Assembly: GCF_013377015.1 (NCBI RefSeq)
Contig: NZ_JACABA010000002.1
Coordinates: 1,021,691 to 1,085,690, forward strand
DNA: 64,000 nucleotides
Source of the DNA: Rhodopseudomonas sp.
GTDB taxonomy: Bacteria > Pseudomonadota > Alphaproteobacteria > Rhizobiales > Xanthobacteraceae
Direction: 5' to 3'
The notes below the pieces were generated by a model. The model was not told the origin of the DNA and made no database searches. It was given only the letters and a program-made list of their open reading frames with translations. Positions within the stretch are counted from its first letter, which is position 1; each line of letters starts with the position of its first letter. The position numbers and the translations under genes are program-made. Of the stretch, positions 17,005 to 25,567 are shown in pieces.

Positions 17005-19272
17005 GTGCGCAAGCTCGTGCCAAGCGAATGGACGACGAAAATCCGGCACTGGCTGCTGGATCTCGACGCGCGTATCGATTCCACGCTGTTCTCTTCCGCG
17101 GTCGGCGTGCGCGAACTGTACGAGCGCTTCTCCACCTTCATGGATCGGTTCTATGTCGGCCGCTGGAAACGCTGGGTCTTCATCGAGCCGTTGTCGGAAG
17201 CCGCCACCATCGGTCTGTGCGGGTTGATCCTGATGCTGGCGCTCGCGGTGCCGGCGTTTCGCGAAACCGCCGACGACGACTGGCTGAAGAAGTCCGACCT
17301 CGCGGTGACGTTCCTCGATCGCTACGGCAACCCGATCGGCAACCGCGGCATCAAGCACAATGATTCGATTCCGCTGGAGGAATTTCCCGACAGCCTGATC
17401 AAGGCAACGCTCGCCACCGAGGACCGCCGCTTCTACGATCATTTCGGCATCGATTTCGCCGGCACCGCGCGCGCGCTGGTCACCAACGCGCAGGCCGGCG
17501 GCGTGCGCCAGGGCGGCTCCTCGATCACCCAGCAATTGGCGAAGAACCTGTTTCTGTCCAACGAGCGCACCATCGAGCGCAAGGTCAACGAGGCCTTCCT
17601 CGCTGTGTGGCTCGAGACCCGACTGACCAAGAACGAGATCCTGAAGCTGTATCTCGATCGCGCCTATATGGGCGGTGGCACCTTCGGCGTCGACGGCGCG
17701 GCGCATTTCTACTTCAACAAGTCGGTGCGCGATGTGAACTTGTCCGAGGCCGCGATGCTGGCCGGGCTGTTCAAGGCGCCGACCAAATACGCGCCGCACA
17801 TCAACCTGCCCGCGGCGCGCGCCCGCGCCAACCAGGTGCTCGACAATCTGGTCGAAGCCGGCTTCATGACCGAGGGCCAGGTGTTCGGCGCGCGGCGCAA
17901 TCCCGCCAACGCGGTCGACCGTCGCGACGAAAATTCGCCGAACTACTATCTCGACTGGGCGTTCGACGAGATGCGCAAGCTGGTCGATACGTTTCCGAAA
18001 TCCTATGTCGAGCGGGTGTTCGTGGTACGCACCGCGATCGACATGAACGTGCAGCGCGCCGCCGAATCCGCGATCGAAAACCAGCTGCGCCAGTTCGGCC
18101 GCGACTATCACGCGACCCAAGCCGCGACCGTGGTGTCGGATCTTGACGGCGGCGTGCGCGCCATGGTTGGCGGACGCGACTACGGCGCCAGCCAGTTCAA
18201 CCGCGCGGTCGACGCCTATCGGCAGCCCGGCTCGTCGTTCAAACCCTATGTCTACACCACCGCGCTGCTCAACGGCTTCAAGCCGACATCGATCATCGTC
18301 GACGGCCCGGTCTGCATCGGCAACTGGTGCCCGCAGAACTACGGCCACTCCTATTCCGGCAACGTGACGCTGACCCAGGCGATCACCCGCTCGATCAACG
18401 TCGTGCCGGTGAAGATCTCGATTGCCCTCGGCAAGGGCAGCCCCAATCCCGCCAAAGCCGGCCGCGCCAAGATCGTCGAAGTCGCGCGTCGCTTCGGCAT
18501 CAAGGCGCCGCTGCCGGATACGCCGTCGCTGCCGATCGGCGCCGACGAAGTCACCGTGCTCGAACATGCCGTGGCCTACGTCACCTTCCCGAACAAGGGC
18601 AAGTCGGTGACGCCGCATGCGGTGCTGGAAGTCCGCACCGGCGCCGGCGACCTGGTGTGGCGGTTCGACCGCGACGGCAAGAAGCCACTACAGGCGATCC
18701 CGGCATCGGTCGCCGCCGACATGGCCGGCATGATGAGCCACGTCGTCTCCGAAGGCACCGCGCGCCGCGCCGCGCTCGACGGCATTCCGACCGCCGGCAA
18801 GACCGGCACCACGAATGCGTACCGCGACGCCTGGTTCGTCGGCTACACCGGTAACTTCACCTGCGCGGTGTGGTACGGCAACGACGACTACTCGCCGACT
18901 AACCGCATGACTGGCGGCTCGCTGCCGGCGCAAACCTGGCACGACATCATGGTCGCCGCGCATCAAGGCGTCGAGATCAAGGAAATTCCGGGCATCGGCG
19001 CCGGAACCAAGCTGCCGGCGGAGGCCGCCGCCGGCCGACAGGCGGCCAATGCCCCCGACACCAAGCCAGGCCCGCCGCCAATCCTCACCAAGCGCGGCGC
19101 CGACATCCTGGTGCGCGTGGAGAAACTGTTCGACGAGGCGAGCAAGGCGCTGGAGAAGATTCCCGCGACCGAACCAGTCAAGCCGGTGTCGTCCAATCCG
19201 GTCGCTTTCCCGGACAGTTTTGCTGCCGCCACTCCCGGCAATCCGGCCGCAGCTTCGCCGCGCAAGAATTGA
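17005..19272 (+). CDS. Class A penicillin-binding protein (PBP1A type)
   Basis: Bifunctional peptidoglycan synthase, 755 residues, inner membrane with periplasmic domains. Cytoplasmic N-terminus of about 65 residues, one membrane helix (66-84, ATIGLCGLILMLALAVPA), glycosyltransferase domain with catalytic E139 (ATEDRRFYDH) and GGSSITQQLAKNLFL, then transpeptidase with the SxxK motif S410-K413 (PGSSFKP), SIN 463-465 and KTGT 599-602. Pro/Ala-rich tail. GTG start at 17005 with AAGGG upstream. The DUF1214/DUF1254 genes follow closely and may be in the same operon. Confidence 0.94.
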   Translation: MRKLVPSEWTTKIRHWLLDLDARIDSTLFSSAVGVRELYERFSTFMDRFYVGRWKRWVFIEPLSEAATIGLCGLILMLALAVPAFRETADDDWLKKSDLAVTFLDRYGNPIGNRGIKHNDSIPLEEFPDSLIKATLATEDRRFYDHFGIDFAGTARALVTNAQAGGVRQGGSSITQQLAKNLFLSNERTIERKVNEAFLAVWLETRLTKNEILKLYLDRAYMGGGTFGVDGAAHFYFNKSVRDVNLSEAAMLAGLFKAPTKYAPHINLPAARARANQVLDNLVEAGFMTEGQVFGARRNPANAVDRRDENSPNYYLDWAFDEMRKLVDTFPKSYVERVFVVRTAIDMNVQRAAESAIENQLRQFGRDYHATQAATVVSDLDGGVRAMVGGRDYGASQFNRAVDAYRQPGSSFKPYVYTTALLNGFKPTSIIVDGPVCIGNWCPQNYGHSYSGNVTLTQAITRSINVVPVKISIALGKGSPNPAKAGRAKIVEVARRFGIKAPLPDTPSLPIGADEVTVLEHAVAYVTFPNKGKSVTPHAVLEVRTGAGDLVWRFDRDGKKPLQAIPASVAADMAGMMSHVVSEGTARRAALDGIPTAGKTGTTNAYRDAWFVGYTGNFTCAVWYGNDDYSPTNRMTGGSLPAQTWHDIMVAAHQGVEIKEIPGIGAGTKLPAEAAAGRQAANAPDTKPGPPPILTKRGADILVRVEKLFDEASKALEKIPATEPVKPVSSNPVAFPDSFAAATPGNPAAASPRKN

Positions 19273-19303
19273 GTCTTGTGGTGAGCATGAGAACGGTTCG
19301 AAC

Positions 19304-19882
19304 GTGCGCCTGATCTTCTTCACTCTGTTGGCGCTGATGATCGCCGCCGGCATCGGTGTCGGCGCGACCTGGATGACGGCGACGCGCGGAACCGATCTCG
19401 GCACCCTGAAGATCGGCGCCTGGACCGCGCGACCGCAAAACGGCACCGCCGACATCGACCCCTATGCGCGCGCTTCGATCGCCCGCAGCGGTGAATTGCC
19501 GGTCGGTACCGGCGACGGCGTGGCGTTCACCGCGACGATGGACGACAACAACCGTCCGCTCGATGGCAGATGCGATGTCGTCGTCAGCGGCGTGACGCCC
19601 GCGGCGCGGTTCTGGACGCTGACGCTGTACGATCCTAAGGGCTACCTGGTGGCCAATTCGCTGCAGCGCTATGGTTTCACCAGTCAGGAAATCGTTCGGG
19701 GCTCTGACGGCGCGTTTGAACTGCGGGTGGCGGCGCGGTCGCGATCCGGCAACTGGCTGCCGACCGGCGGAATCGACCGCTACATCCTGACGCTTCGACT
19801 CTACGATACGCCGGTCGGGGTCGCGACGCGCAGCCAGCGCGAAGCGCCGATGCCGTCGATCACTACGGTGGGCTGCCCATGA
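19304..19882 (+). CDS. DUF1214 domain protein
   Basis: 192 residues. N-terminal membrane helix (LIFFTLLALMIAAGIGVGATW) then a beta-rich DUF1214 domain, seen as WTLTLYDPKGYLVANSLQRYG and the closing ILTLRLYDTP. Probably anchored in the inner membrane and facing the periplasm. GTG start at 19304; the preceding ribosome site is weak. Its last four bases overlap the start of the DUF1254-like gene, so the two are translationally coupled. It lies 31 bases after the penicillin-binding protein, which suggests an envelope role. Biochemical function unknown. Confidence 0.82.
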   Translation: MRLIFFTLLALMIAAGIGVGATWMTATRGTDLGTLKIGAWTARPQNGTADIDPYARASIARSGELPVGTGDGVAFTATMDDNNRPLDGRCDVVVSGVTPAARFWTLTLYDPKGYLVANSLQRYGFTSQEIVRGSDGAFELRVAARSRSGNWLPTGGIDRYILTLRLYDTPVGVATRSQREAPMPSITTVGCP

Positions 19883-20442
19883 TCCGGCTGCTATTCGCCA
19901 TCGTCGCTGGAATCGTGCTGGGCGGAGTCGTGCATCTCGTCAGCGTGCTGGCGCTGCCGCGGATCGCGACCCAGGATGCCTATTCGCGGCTGACGCCGCT
20001 GACCAAGCTCAATGCGGTGACGGCATTGCCGCAGGTCGACCCTAGCAACGCGCCGATGCCGTTCCTCGATCCGGCTTTCGCCATCGCAATCTGCCGCTAC
20101 GACCTGTCGGGCGGTCCGATCAAGCTCTCCGTGCCGGTGAGCCAGGCCTATACTTCGGTGTCGTTCTATACCCGCAGCGAAATCGCCTACTACGCCATCA
20201 ACGATCGCTCGGCGGGCCGCAAGGTGATCGAGCTCGACCTGATGACCGCCGCCCAGCACGGCGAATTGCCGGAAGACGAAGACGTCACGGCGGCGGACCG
20301 ACTGATCATCGATTCCCCCAGCACCACCGGCCTGATCGTGTTGAAGGCGCTGGCGTCGGAGCCCGGACTGATGCCGCAGGCCCGCGCCGCGATCGCTGCT
20401 TCGAGCTGCCAGGTCCAGACCGAACCACCGGCGAAGCGCTGA
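19879..20442 (+). CDS. DUF1254-like partner of the DUF1214 protein
   Basis: 187 residues with an N-terminal membrane helix (LLFAIVAGIVLGGVVHLVSVLALP) and a periplasmic domain (AFAIAICRYDLSGGPIKLSVPV; AYTSVSFYTRSEIAYYAINDR). DUF1254 and DUF1214 often occur fused in one protein; here they are two genes overlapping by ATGA. Shorter than a full DUF1254 domain with fused partner, but nothing indicates truncation. It converges with the lipoprotein gene 20 bases downstream. Confidence 0.78.
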   Translation: MIRLLFAIVAGIVLGGVVHLVSVLALPRIATQDAYSRLTPLTKLNAVTALPQVDPSNAPMPFLDPAFAIAICRYDLSGGPIKLSVPVSQAYTSVSFYTRSEIAYYAINDRSAGRKVIELDLMTAAQHGELPEDEDVTAADRLIIDSPSTTGLIVLKALASEPGLMPQARAAIAASSCQVQTEPPAKR

Positions 20443-20461
20443 TCGCCGCGAGCGACGCGGC

Positions 20462-21241
20462 CTAGCCGCGAGCACTGACCGCGTGGCCGCGCCCGGACTG
20501 CACGGCGATGGTGGCACTGTTGGCGCGCGCTTCGAGCTCGGCGATCAGCCGGTCGGCGTCGGCCGCGATATTGTCCGGCGCCTGAATCACCATCCGCTGC
20601 AACGCCCAGCGATACGAGGCGACCCGCCGTTGCAGGCACTGCTCGACCCACTGCACGATCAGCGCATTCTCCTGCATACGCGCGACCGCGTCGTCGCGTT
20701 CGCGTGGTGACAGTTCGGAAACGAATTTCAGGCTGGCGTTGCGCTTGTTGTCGAGTTCGATCACCCGCGCCGCGTTGGCGTAGAATGGATCGAATCGGGT
20801 GAGATCGCTGCGCACGTCGTCCATCAGCACGGCGTAACGCGAGCTATGCGAACGGTGCGGTTCGTCGATCAGCAGCTTTCCGTAAGCGGCGCGATCGAAC
20901 GCCGGCGCCTGCCGCCACGGTGCGGCGATCGACTGGTAGTCGCCGAACACGGTCTTCCAGGCCGGCCGCGAGTGCGGCGGCTCGATCAGCGGATAGGCGA
21001 GATCGCGCAGGCTTCGTTCGGCTTCGGTGAGCTGAAATTGCGACGCGCGCATGCCGATACTGCCGGTCGCCTCGGCGCCGATCCATCGATGCATGTCGTC
21101 ATTGACGAAGTCCTGGCGGGTGCGGCCGAAATCGCCGCCGCTGCAACCGCCAAGGATCGCCGTCAGAAGCAGCGTCGTCGCCGGCAATAGGAAAGGCCCG
21201 CGATCGGCTTTGATCGAGACCGAATGATTGGTCGCGGGCAT
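20462..21241 (-). CDS. Lipoprotein of unknown function
   Basis: 259 residues. Signal sequence with lipobox LGGC (C33), preceded by LLPATTLLLTAI, so the mature protein is lipid-anchored. The rest is largely helical (EAERSLRDLAYPLIEPPHSRP; ERDDAVARMQENALIVQWVEQCLQRR). The start at 21241 (MPATNHSV) is chosen because it begins 16 bases after the stop of the upstream small gene; a longer version starting at 21337 would overlap that gene. It probably forms an operon with the 66-residue gene, perhaps under the CtrA-like box at 21523. Confidence 0.82.
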   Translation of the reverse strand: MPATNHSVSIKADRGPFLLPATTLLLTAILGGCSGGDFGRTRQDFVNDDMHRWIGAEATGSIGMRASQFQLTEAERSLRDLAYPLIEPPHSRPAWKTVFGDYQSIAAPWRQAPAFDRAAYGKLLIDEPHRSHSSRYAVLMDDVRSDLTRFDPFYANAARVIELDNKRNASLKFVSELSPRERDDAVARMQENALIVQWVEQCLQRRVASYRWALQRMVIQAPDNIAADADRLIAELEARANSATIAVQSGRGHAVSARG

Positions 21242-21257
21242 TGCATCGGATCCGATA

Positions 21258-21458
21258 TCAGGAACGGGCCCGGCGGCGGCGGCCGCGGCGCGGCGCGTCT
21301 CCCTGTTCCGGGCCGCCGTCGCCGTTGGATTCGGCATGACGTTCGATCCGGACCACGGGGAGTATCACGATTGTCCCCCCGCCCTCGCGCGGCGCGACCA
21401 TGGTTGACCCCGGGCGTCGCGAAGCCGCATCCGCCGGAAATTCAATGATGGTGCCCAT
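21258..21458 (-). CDS. Small 66-residue protein (MGTIIEFPADAA type)
   Basis: Short soluble protein starting MGTIIEFPADAASRR, then GGTIVILPVVRIERHAE and a very basic end (RRGRRRRARS). I recall similar small proteins in Bradyrhizobium relatives. GGAGAG lies 7 bases before the ATG at 21458, a strong ribosome site that decides against the longer start at 21485. First gene of an apparent two-gene operon with the lipoprotein. A perfect TTAA-N7-TTAA box lies 65 bases upstream. No known function. Confidence 0.7.
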   Translation of the reverse strand: MGTIIEFPADAASRRPGSTMVAPREGGGTIVILPVVRIERHAESNGDGGPEQGDAPRRGRRRRARS

Positions 21459-21522
21459 GTCGATTCTCTCCGCGCCGTTGGCCACGATCCGGCCGGCGCA
21501 GCTTCATTAAGTACAGGCATGG

Positions 21523-21537
21523 TTAATGGCCTGTTAA
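21523..21537. promoter_or_regulatory. CtrA-like box TTAA-N7-TTAA
   Basis: TTAATGGCCTGTTAA is a perfect match to the CtrA half-site arrangement. It lies 65 bases upstream of the 66-residue gene (minus strand) and 180 bases upstream of the coiled-coil gene (plus strand). CtrA is the cell-cycle regulator of alphaproteobacteria. Confidence 0.6.
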
Positions 21538-21717
21538 TGGCGCGCATCTGGTTCCGCCTGCTACGCGGTTCAAATCCGGCATAGTCATGGGCTTTTCGCG
21601 GCGCGGACAGTAACCTGGCGAAAACTGATGAAGACTCGACCAGGACTTGACGAAGCCTTGTGCTTGCGGGGAACTTTGGCCGGCGTTAGGGTTTTGGTTA
21701 CCATGTTGGAGTTCCCC

Positions 21718-22233
21718 ATGGACCACACACAAGTCAGATCGATCGGGCGAATCAGCGGGCAGCCGATCGCCGTCGCGACCGCGGCGCTGATCGTCATCGT
21801 CCTCGGCATCGGCGGCATTGTTGCCTGGCGCAGCGCCACCGGCACCGTACCCGAGCAGGAGCGAGTCACCCAAGGCCGGATGATGCAGGCCCGCGTCGCG
21901 CAGGTTTCCGAGCAGATCGTCGAGAAGACCAAGGACCTGGAAGCGTCGCAACTGCAGTCAATCGACCAGTTACAGGTGGTTCAGGATCAGCTGCAGGGCA
22001 TCCGGCAGCTTCTCGCCGAGCAGCGACTGGAATCGAAGCGCTTGTCCGAGCAGGTCGGTGGCCTCACCGAGAGCCTCGATCATCTGCGGCAATCCTTCGC
22101 CAGCGTTCAGCCTTCCGAAGCCGCCCCATCGGCCACGGTGCGCAGCAAGCCAGCCAGGCACAGCCGCGTTCACGGCAGGACGAAGCCGCGGCTCGACAGC
22201 GCGGCGCGCAAACGCGGCAAATCGCACAGTTAG
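21718..22233 (+). CDS. Single-pass membrane protein with coiled coil
   Basis: 171 residues. Short cytoplasmic start, one membrane helix (PIAVATAALIVIVLGIGGIVAW), then a long Gln/Glu-rich coiled coil of about 85 residues (EQIVEKTKDLEASQLQSIDQ; QDQLQGIRQLLAEQRLESKR) and a basic Lys/Arg/Ser tail. The layout resembles envelope or division-associated tethering proteins, but no family is recognised. The start at 21718 (MDHTQVRS) has TTGGAG 6 bases upstream. An upstream ATG at 21703 would place that ribosome site inside the gene. Confidence 0.75.
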   Translation: MDHTQVRSIGRISGQPIAVATAALIVIVLGIGGIVAWRSATGTVPEQERVTQGRMMQARVAQVSEQIVEKTKDLEASQLQSIDQLQVVQDQLQGIRQLLAEQRLESKRLSEQVGGLTESLDHLRQSFASVQPSEAAPSATVRSKPARHSRVHGRTKPRLDSAARKRGKSHS

Positions 22234-22311
22234 GTTACCCACGCGAACCTGGACTTAACCAATTCCGTCGAACGTCGCTTCAATTGCGATGGTCGTGTTC
22301 AGGAGTTGGTA

Positions 22312-23358
22312 ATGCGTAGAGGTGTGGTTCTGGCTGCGGGCTGCAGCGTGCTGGCGGTCCTGATCGGGTTGGGAGCCGGTCGCTCCTATTTCAACAGCAG
22401 GCCCGGTGCGAGCGAGGCGTCCCGTGCCACCGCCGCGCCCGAGTTGACGACCGGAACGATCGCGGCCCGATGGCCGGGAGTGCCGGAGGCCAGCGCCGCC
22501 GCCGCGCCTGCGCCGAGCATTCAGCCGGTCGCCGCAACGCCGGCGCCGATCCGGCCCGCCCCGCCCGCCTGCGCCAATCCCGATGCGCTCGGCATCTCCC
22601 GCACGGTGGAGATCGACAGCAAAGGCGGCCCCGGCCTCGGCATGTCGCAATACAGGGACTATGACTTCCTGCAGCCGGGCGAAGTCGCCCTCACCTTCGA
22701 CGACGGTCCGTGGCCGGTCAATACGCCGGCCGTGCTCGCCGCGCTTGCCCAGCAATGCGTCAAGGCAGTGTTCTTTCCGATCGGCAAGCACGCCTCGTGG
22801 CACCCGCAGATCCTGAAGCAGGTGGTGGCCCAAGGCCACACTATCGGCTCGCACACCTGGTCGCATCTCAATCTCGCGATCAAGCCGCTGGCCGAGGCCA
22901 AAGCCGAAATCGAAAAGGGCGTCAGCGGAGTCGTGATGGCGGCCGGCCGGCCTACCGCCCCGTTCTTCCGCTTCCCGCAGCTGCGGCAGACCCCGGAACT
23001 CAAAGCCTATTTGGCAGAACGCAACATCGCGACGTTTTCGATCGATATCGACTCCGAGGATTTCCGAATACACAAGCCCGATCAGTTGATCGCCTCGACC
23101 ATGGCGAAGCTGAAAAAGGCCGGCAAGGGCATCATCCTGATGCACGACTTCCAGCACTCCACGGCGCTGGCGCTGCCGGAGCTGCTGTTGCAGCTCAAGG
23201 CCGGCGGCTACAAGGTGGTGTTCATCACCGCCAAGGACAATGTCACCACGCTGCCGGAATATGATTCCGCGATCGTCGCCGCGACCCAGCCGGTTCGCAG
23301 CAGCGACGCCCGGCCGATCGCCAGCGTGGTCCGCACCGTCAGCGGCGGCGCCAACTAA
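22312..23358 (+). CDS. Polysaccharide deacetylase (NodB homology domain)
   Basis: 348 residues; removes acetyl groups from a cell-surface or peptidoglycan polysaccharide. N-terminal membrane helix/signal, Pro/Ala-rich linker to about residue 90, then the NodB fold: TFDDGP (D130, D131), the metal histidines H181 and H185 in SHTWSH, RFP at R220 and the late LMHD motif. All catalytic positions are present. AGGAG lies 6 bases before the ATG at 22312. It follows the coiled-coil gene on the same strand by 78 bases. The substrate cannot be read from the sequence. Confidence 0.9.
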   Translation: MRRGVVLAAGCSVLAVLIGLGAGRSYFNSRPGASEASRATAAPELTTGTIAARWPGVPEASAAAAPAPSIQPVAATPAPIRPAPPACANPDALGISRTVEIDSKGGPGLGMSQYRDYDFLQPGEVALTFDDGPWPVNTPAVLAALAQQCVKAVFFPIGKHASWHPQILKQVVAQGHTIGSHTWSHLNLAIKPLAEAKAEIEKGVSGVVMAAGRPTAPFFRFPQLRQTPELKAYLAERNIATFSIDIDSEDFRIHKPDQLIASTMAKLKKAGKGIILMHDFQHSTALALPELLLQLKAGGYKVVFITAKDNVTTLPEYDSAIVAATQPVRSSDARPIASVVRTVSGGAN

Positions 23359-23370
23359 TTCCCGCCACGA

Positions 23371-23394
23371 TGCCCGCGGCGCGCGCCGCGGGCA
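23371..23394 (+). terminator. 24-base perfect palindrome after the deacetylase gene
   Basis: TGCCCGCGGCGC followed by its exact reverse complement, 12 bases after the deacetylase stop codon. The stem is very stable; there is no T-run, so termination is likely but not certain. The orientation follows the upstream gene. Confidence 0.5.
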
Positions 23395-23411
23395 TTAACC
23401 AAACGTTTGCC

Positions 23412-23426
23412 TTAACGGCCTGTTAA
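23412..23426. promoter_or_regulatory. CtrA-like box TTAA-N7-TTAA
   Basis: TTAACGGCCTGTTAA, a perfect match to the CtrA site arrangement, 51 bases upstream of the DUF2336 start codon, a position suited to activation. Another TTAACC lies 13 bases upstream. Confidence 0.65.
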
Positions 23427-23477
23427 ATCGACCGCGATAGATTCCAAGCGACAATTCCTCAGTCGCGTATCGCCGAT

Positions 23478-24455
23478 ATGACCGCACCGCCAATGTTTCC
23501 CGGTTTCGACGGCTTGATGACGCTCTCGCGTCGCGAGGGCGTCGATATTCGTCCGACGCTGCTGCGGGTGCTGACCGATCTCTATGTCCAGAGCAACGTC
23601 CACAGCATCGACGAAGAGCAGCAATTCGTCGAACTGACGTCGCGACTGATCGATCAGGTCGACGATGCGACGCGCGCGGCAGTCCGCGCCAGGCTTTCGA
23701 TCTATCCGAACACCCCGACCGCGATCGCGCAAAGATTGTCGCTGCGAACCGCGGCGCCGGGTCAGCGCGTCCCGCAGGCCGAACGGATCGAGCCGGCTGA
23801 ACCGTCCGTGCCCACGGCGCGACCGCCGACTGAAGCCCAATTGCGATCGTCGAACCTGTCGATGCAGCCCGACGACGCATCGCAGATCAACGAGATGTTC
23901 TTCGCCGCCAACGCCAGCGAGCGCGCGCTGATCCTGCACAACCTCGCCGACACGCCGCTGAAGCCGGCGGCGCGGATCTATCAGCCGCGCGCCGAACGCG
24001 CGATCGAGACGCTGCAGATGGCCGCCTTCGCAGCCGACGGCGAGAATTTCATCCGCGAATTGGGCGACGCGCTGATCCTGCCGGCGAAGGTCGCCGAGCG
24101 GGTGGTGAACGATCCCGGCGGCGAGCCGCTGGCCTGCGCCGCGATGGCGCTGGGCATGTCGGGCGAGCTGTTCGAGCGCGTGCTGATGTTCCTCGATCCC
24201 GCGCTCGGCGGGTCGGTCAACCGGGTCTATCGGCTGTCGCGGCTGTACGACAATCTGAGCGAGCGCTCCGCGCTGATCATGGTGGCGGCATGGCGCGGCG
24301 CCACGGTGGCGACGACGCGGGCCAAATATCGCGCCGCGCTATATGACGACGAACGCCAGCGCGCGCGCGCGGCGCAGCCGCAGAGCCGCCCGGCGGTGCA
24401 GCCGGGAGCCAGCGTGCTGCCACGCACCGGCACCGACCGGGATTCCGGAAGCTAG
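23478..24455 (+). CDS. DUF2336 protein
   Basis: 325 residues, soluble, largely helical. The N-terminal part (FDGLMTLSRREGVDIRPTLLR; IDEEQQFVELTSRLIDQVDD) and the helical repeats to residue 290 fit DUF2336, a family in Alphaproteobacteria sometimes tied to cell-cycle or stress regulation but without defined chemistry. The tail (RARAAQPQSRPAVQPG) is disordered. The start at 23478 has no obvious ribosome site. A second DUF2336 gene is at 55123-56241. Its 3' end overlaps the convergent DUF1491 gene by four bases. The CtrA-like box upstream suggests cell-cycle control. Confidence 0.82.
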   Translation: MTAPPMFPGFDGLMTLSRREGVDIRPTLLRVLTDLYVQSNVHSIDEEQQFVELTSRLIDQVDDATRAAVRARLSIYPNTPTAIAQRLSLRTAAPGQRVPQAERIEPAEPSVPTARPPTEAQLRSSNLSMQPDDASQINEMFFAANASERALILHNLADTPLKPAARIYQPRAERAIETLQMAAFAADGENFIRELGDALILPAKVAERVVNDPGGEPLACAAMALGMSGELFERVLMFLDPALGGSVNRVYRLSRLYDNLSERSALIMVAAWRGATVATTRAKYRAALYDDERQRARAAQPQSRPAVQPGASVLPRTGTDRDSGS

Positions 24456-24796
24456 TGCTTCGCCAGATCGAGAAAGTGCCGGCCGGCCTTGTCCTCGATC
24501 TCGACAATCCAGACATCCGGATCGAACCGGATCTCCTTGGCGAGCCGCTCCTCGATTGCCTGCTCGGCGACCGGCGTCGCGGATGACGGCGTGAACACCC
24601 GTTCGAACGGACGACTGTCGTCATAGGCGGTTTGCGGCGCCGGCATGTACAGCATGGCAGTGCCGTCGAGCAGCGCGAGTTTGACGAACACCGCGCCCGC
24701 CTCTTCGGCGCCGCGCCGGCGCACCGCGCCGAAAATGCCCTCGGTCTGGCAACGGCGCAGATAGGCCGCCACCCAAATGCTGCTTTTCAATCTCAT
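24452..24796 (-). CDS. DUF1491 protein
   Basis: 114 residues, no signal or membrane helix. Starts MRLKSSIWVAAYLRRCQTEG and contains GAEEAGAVFVKLALLDGTAMLY, both typical of DUF1491, then RLAKEIRFDPDVWIVEIEDKAGR. The length fits the family. It is followed on the same strand, towards higher coordinates, by the peptidoglycan-binding protein gene 33 bases away, so the three genes 27386 to 24452 could form one minus-strand transcript. No activity is known for the family. Confidence 0.85.
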   Translation of the reverse strand: MRLKSSIWVAAYLRRCQTEGIFGAVRRRGAEEAGAVFVKLALLDGTAMLYMPAPQTAYDDSRPFERVFTPSSATPVAEQAIEERLAKEIRFDPDVWIVEIEDKAGRHFLDLAKH

Positions 24797-24829
24797 GGGA
24801 TCGACGTTAGGCCAGCCACGGGACCCGCG

Positions 24830-25567
24830 CTAGTCGATCGGACGGCCGGTCATCGCGATGAGTTCGCGCACCAGCCGGTCGGACATCTGCCCGGTCACCG
24901 GAATCTTGCGCGCGCGTTCGAACCGCTGAATTGCCGCCTGGGTATCGGAGCCGACCGTCCCGGTCGGTTTCAGCTGGCCGTAGCCGTATTCGGTCAGCGC
25001 GCGTTGAACCGAAGCCACCCGGCGCGACGATACGATCATCTCGCCGAGCGAATCGCGCGCCGCCGACGGGATTGGCGCCGGCGGGCGCGGGACATGGTTC
25101 GCCGCTGCTGCAGGCGCAACCGGGGGAGCCAGGGGAACCGGCGCAGCCGGAGGAGCCGTTGTTCGGACCAGATTGGCGAGCGGATCGCTCTTCCGCGGCT
25201 CCGCCGGGTGGATCTCGACGCTGCGGAGGTCGGCGGCTTTCGGCTCGGCGACCCGCATCTCGAGCCGCTCAGGCCGCGCCAGCGCATCGATCGGACGCGG
25301 TCGCGGCAACGGGCTGGCCGTCTCCGGCGCGGACGACAACGATACGGTGGTCCCGAACATCGGCGACGGATGACGACCGGCCTGCATGAACATCGCGTTG
25401 GAGACGATGGCAATCACGGCAGCCGATGCGAACATCGCTGCGGCCAGATCCTTCGGGCTGTGCAGCAGCAGCCGCAGCACTAGGCCGCGTTCGTCGCCAT
25501 CCGCGATCGCAAGCGCGCCGCGGCGGCGCGATCCGTCGCTGTCGTTCTTACTCTTGATCTTACGCAC
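24830..25567 (-). CDS. Peptidoglycan-binding domain protein, membrane anchored
   Basis: 245 residues. Cytoplasmic charged start, one membrane helix near residues 42-60 (LAAAMFASAAVIAIVSNAMF), a Pro/Ala-rich spacer and a C-terminal peptidoglycan-binding domain of type 1 (VQRALTEYGYGQLKPTGTVG, then DTQAAIQRFERARKIPVTGQ). Domain at about residues 185-240. GTG start at 25567 overlaps the end of the histidine kinase gene by 8 bases, so the two are translationally coupled; the pair may link envelope state to signalling. That link is inference from gene order. Confidence 0.85.
   Translation of the reverse strand: MRKIKSKNDSDGSRRRGALAIADGDERGLVLRLLLHSPKDLAAAMFASAAVIAIVSNAMFMQAGRHPSPMFGTTVSLSSAPETASPLPRPRPIDALARPERLEMRVAEPKAADLRSVEIHPAEPRKSDPLANLVRTTAPPAAPVPLAPPVAPAAAANHVPRPPAPIPSAARDSLGEMIVSSRRVASVQRALTEYGYGQLKPTGTVGSDTQAAIQRFERARKIPVTGQMSDRLVRELIAMTGRPID

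Noticed and set aside
16993-18618. 541-codon frame opposite the penicillin-binding protein
   Set aside because: Antisense shadow; the plus-strand protein has all catalytic motifs.
21242-21337. Longer start of the lipoprotein
   Set aside because: Would overlap the small upstream gene and place the lipobox too far from the N-terminus.
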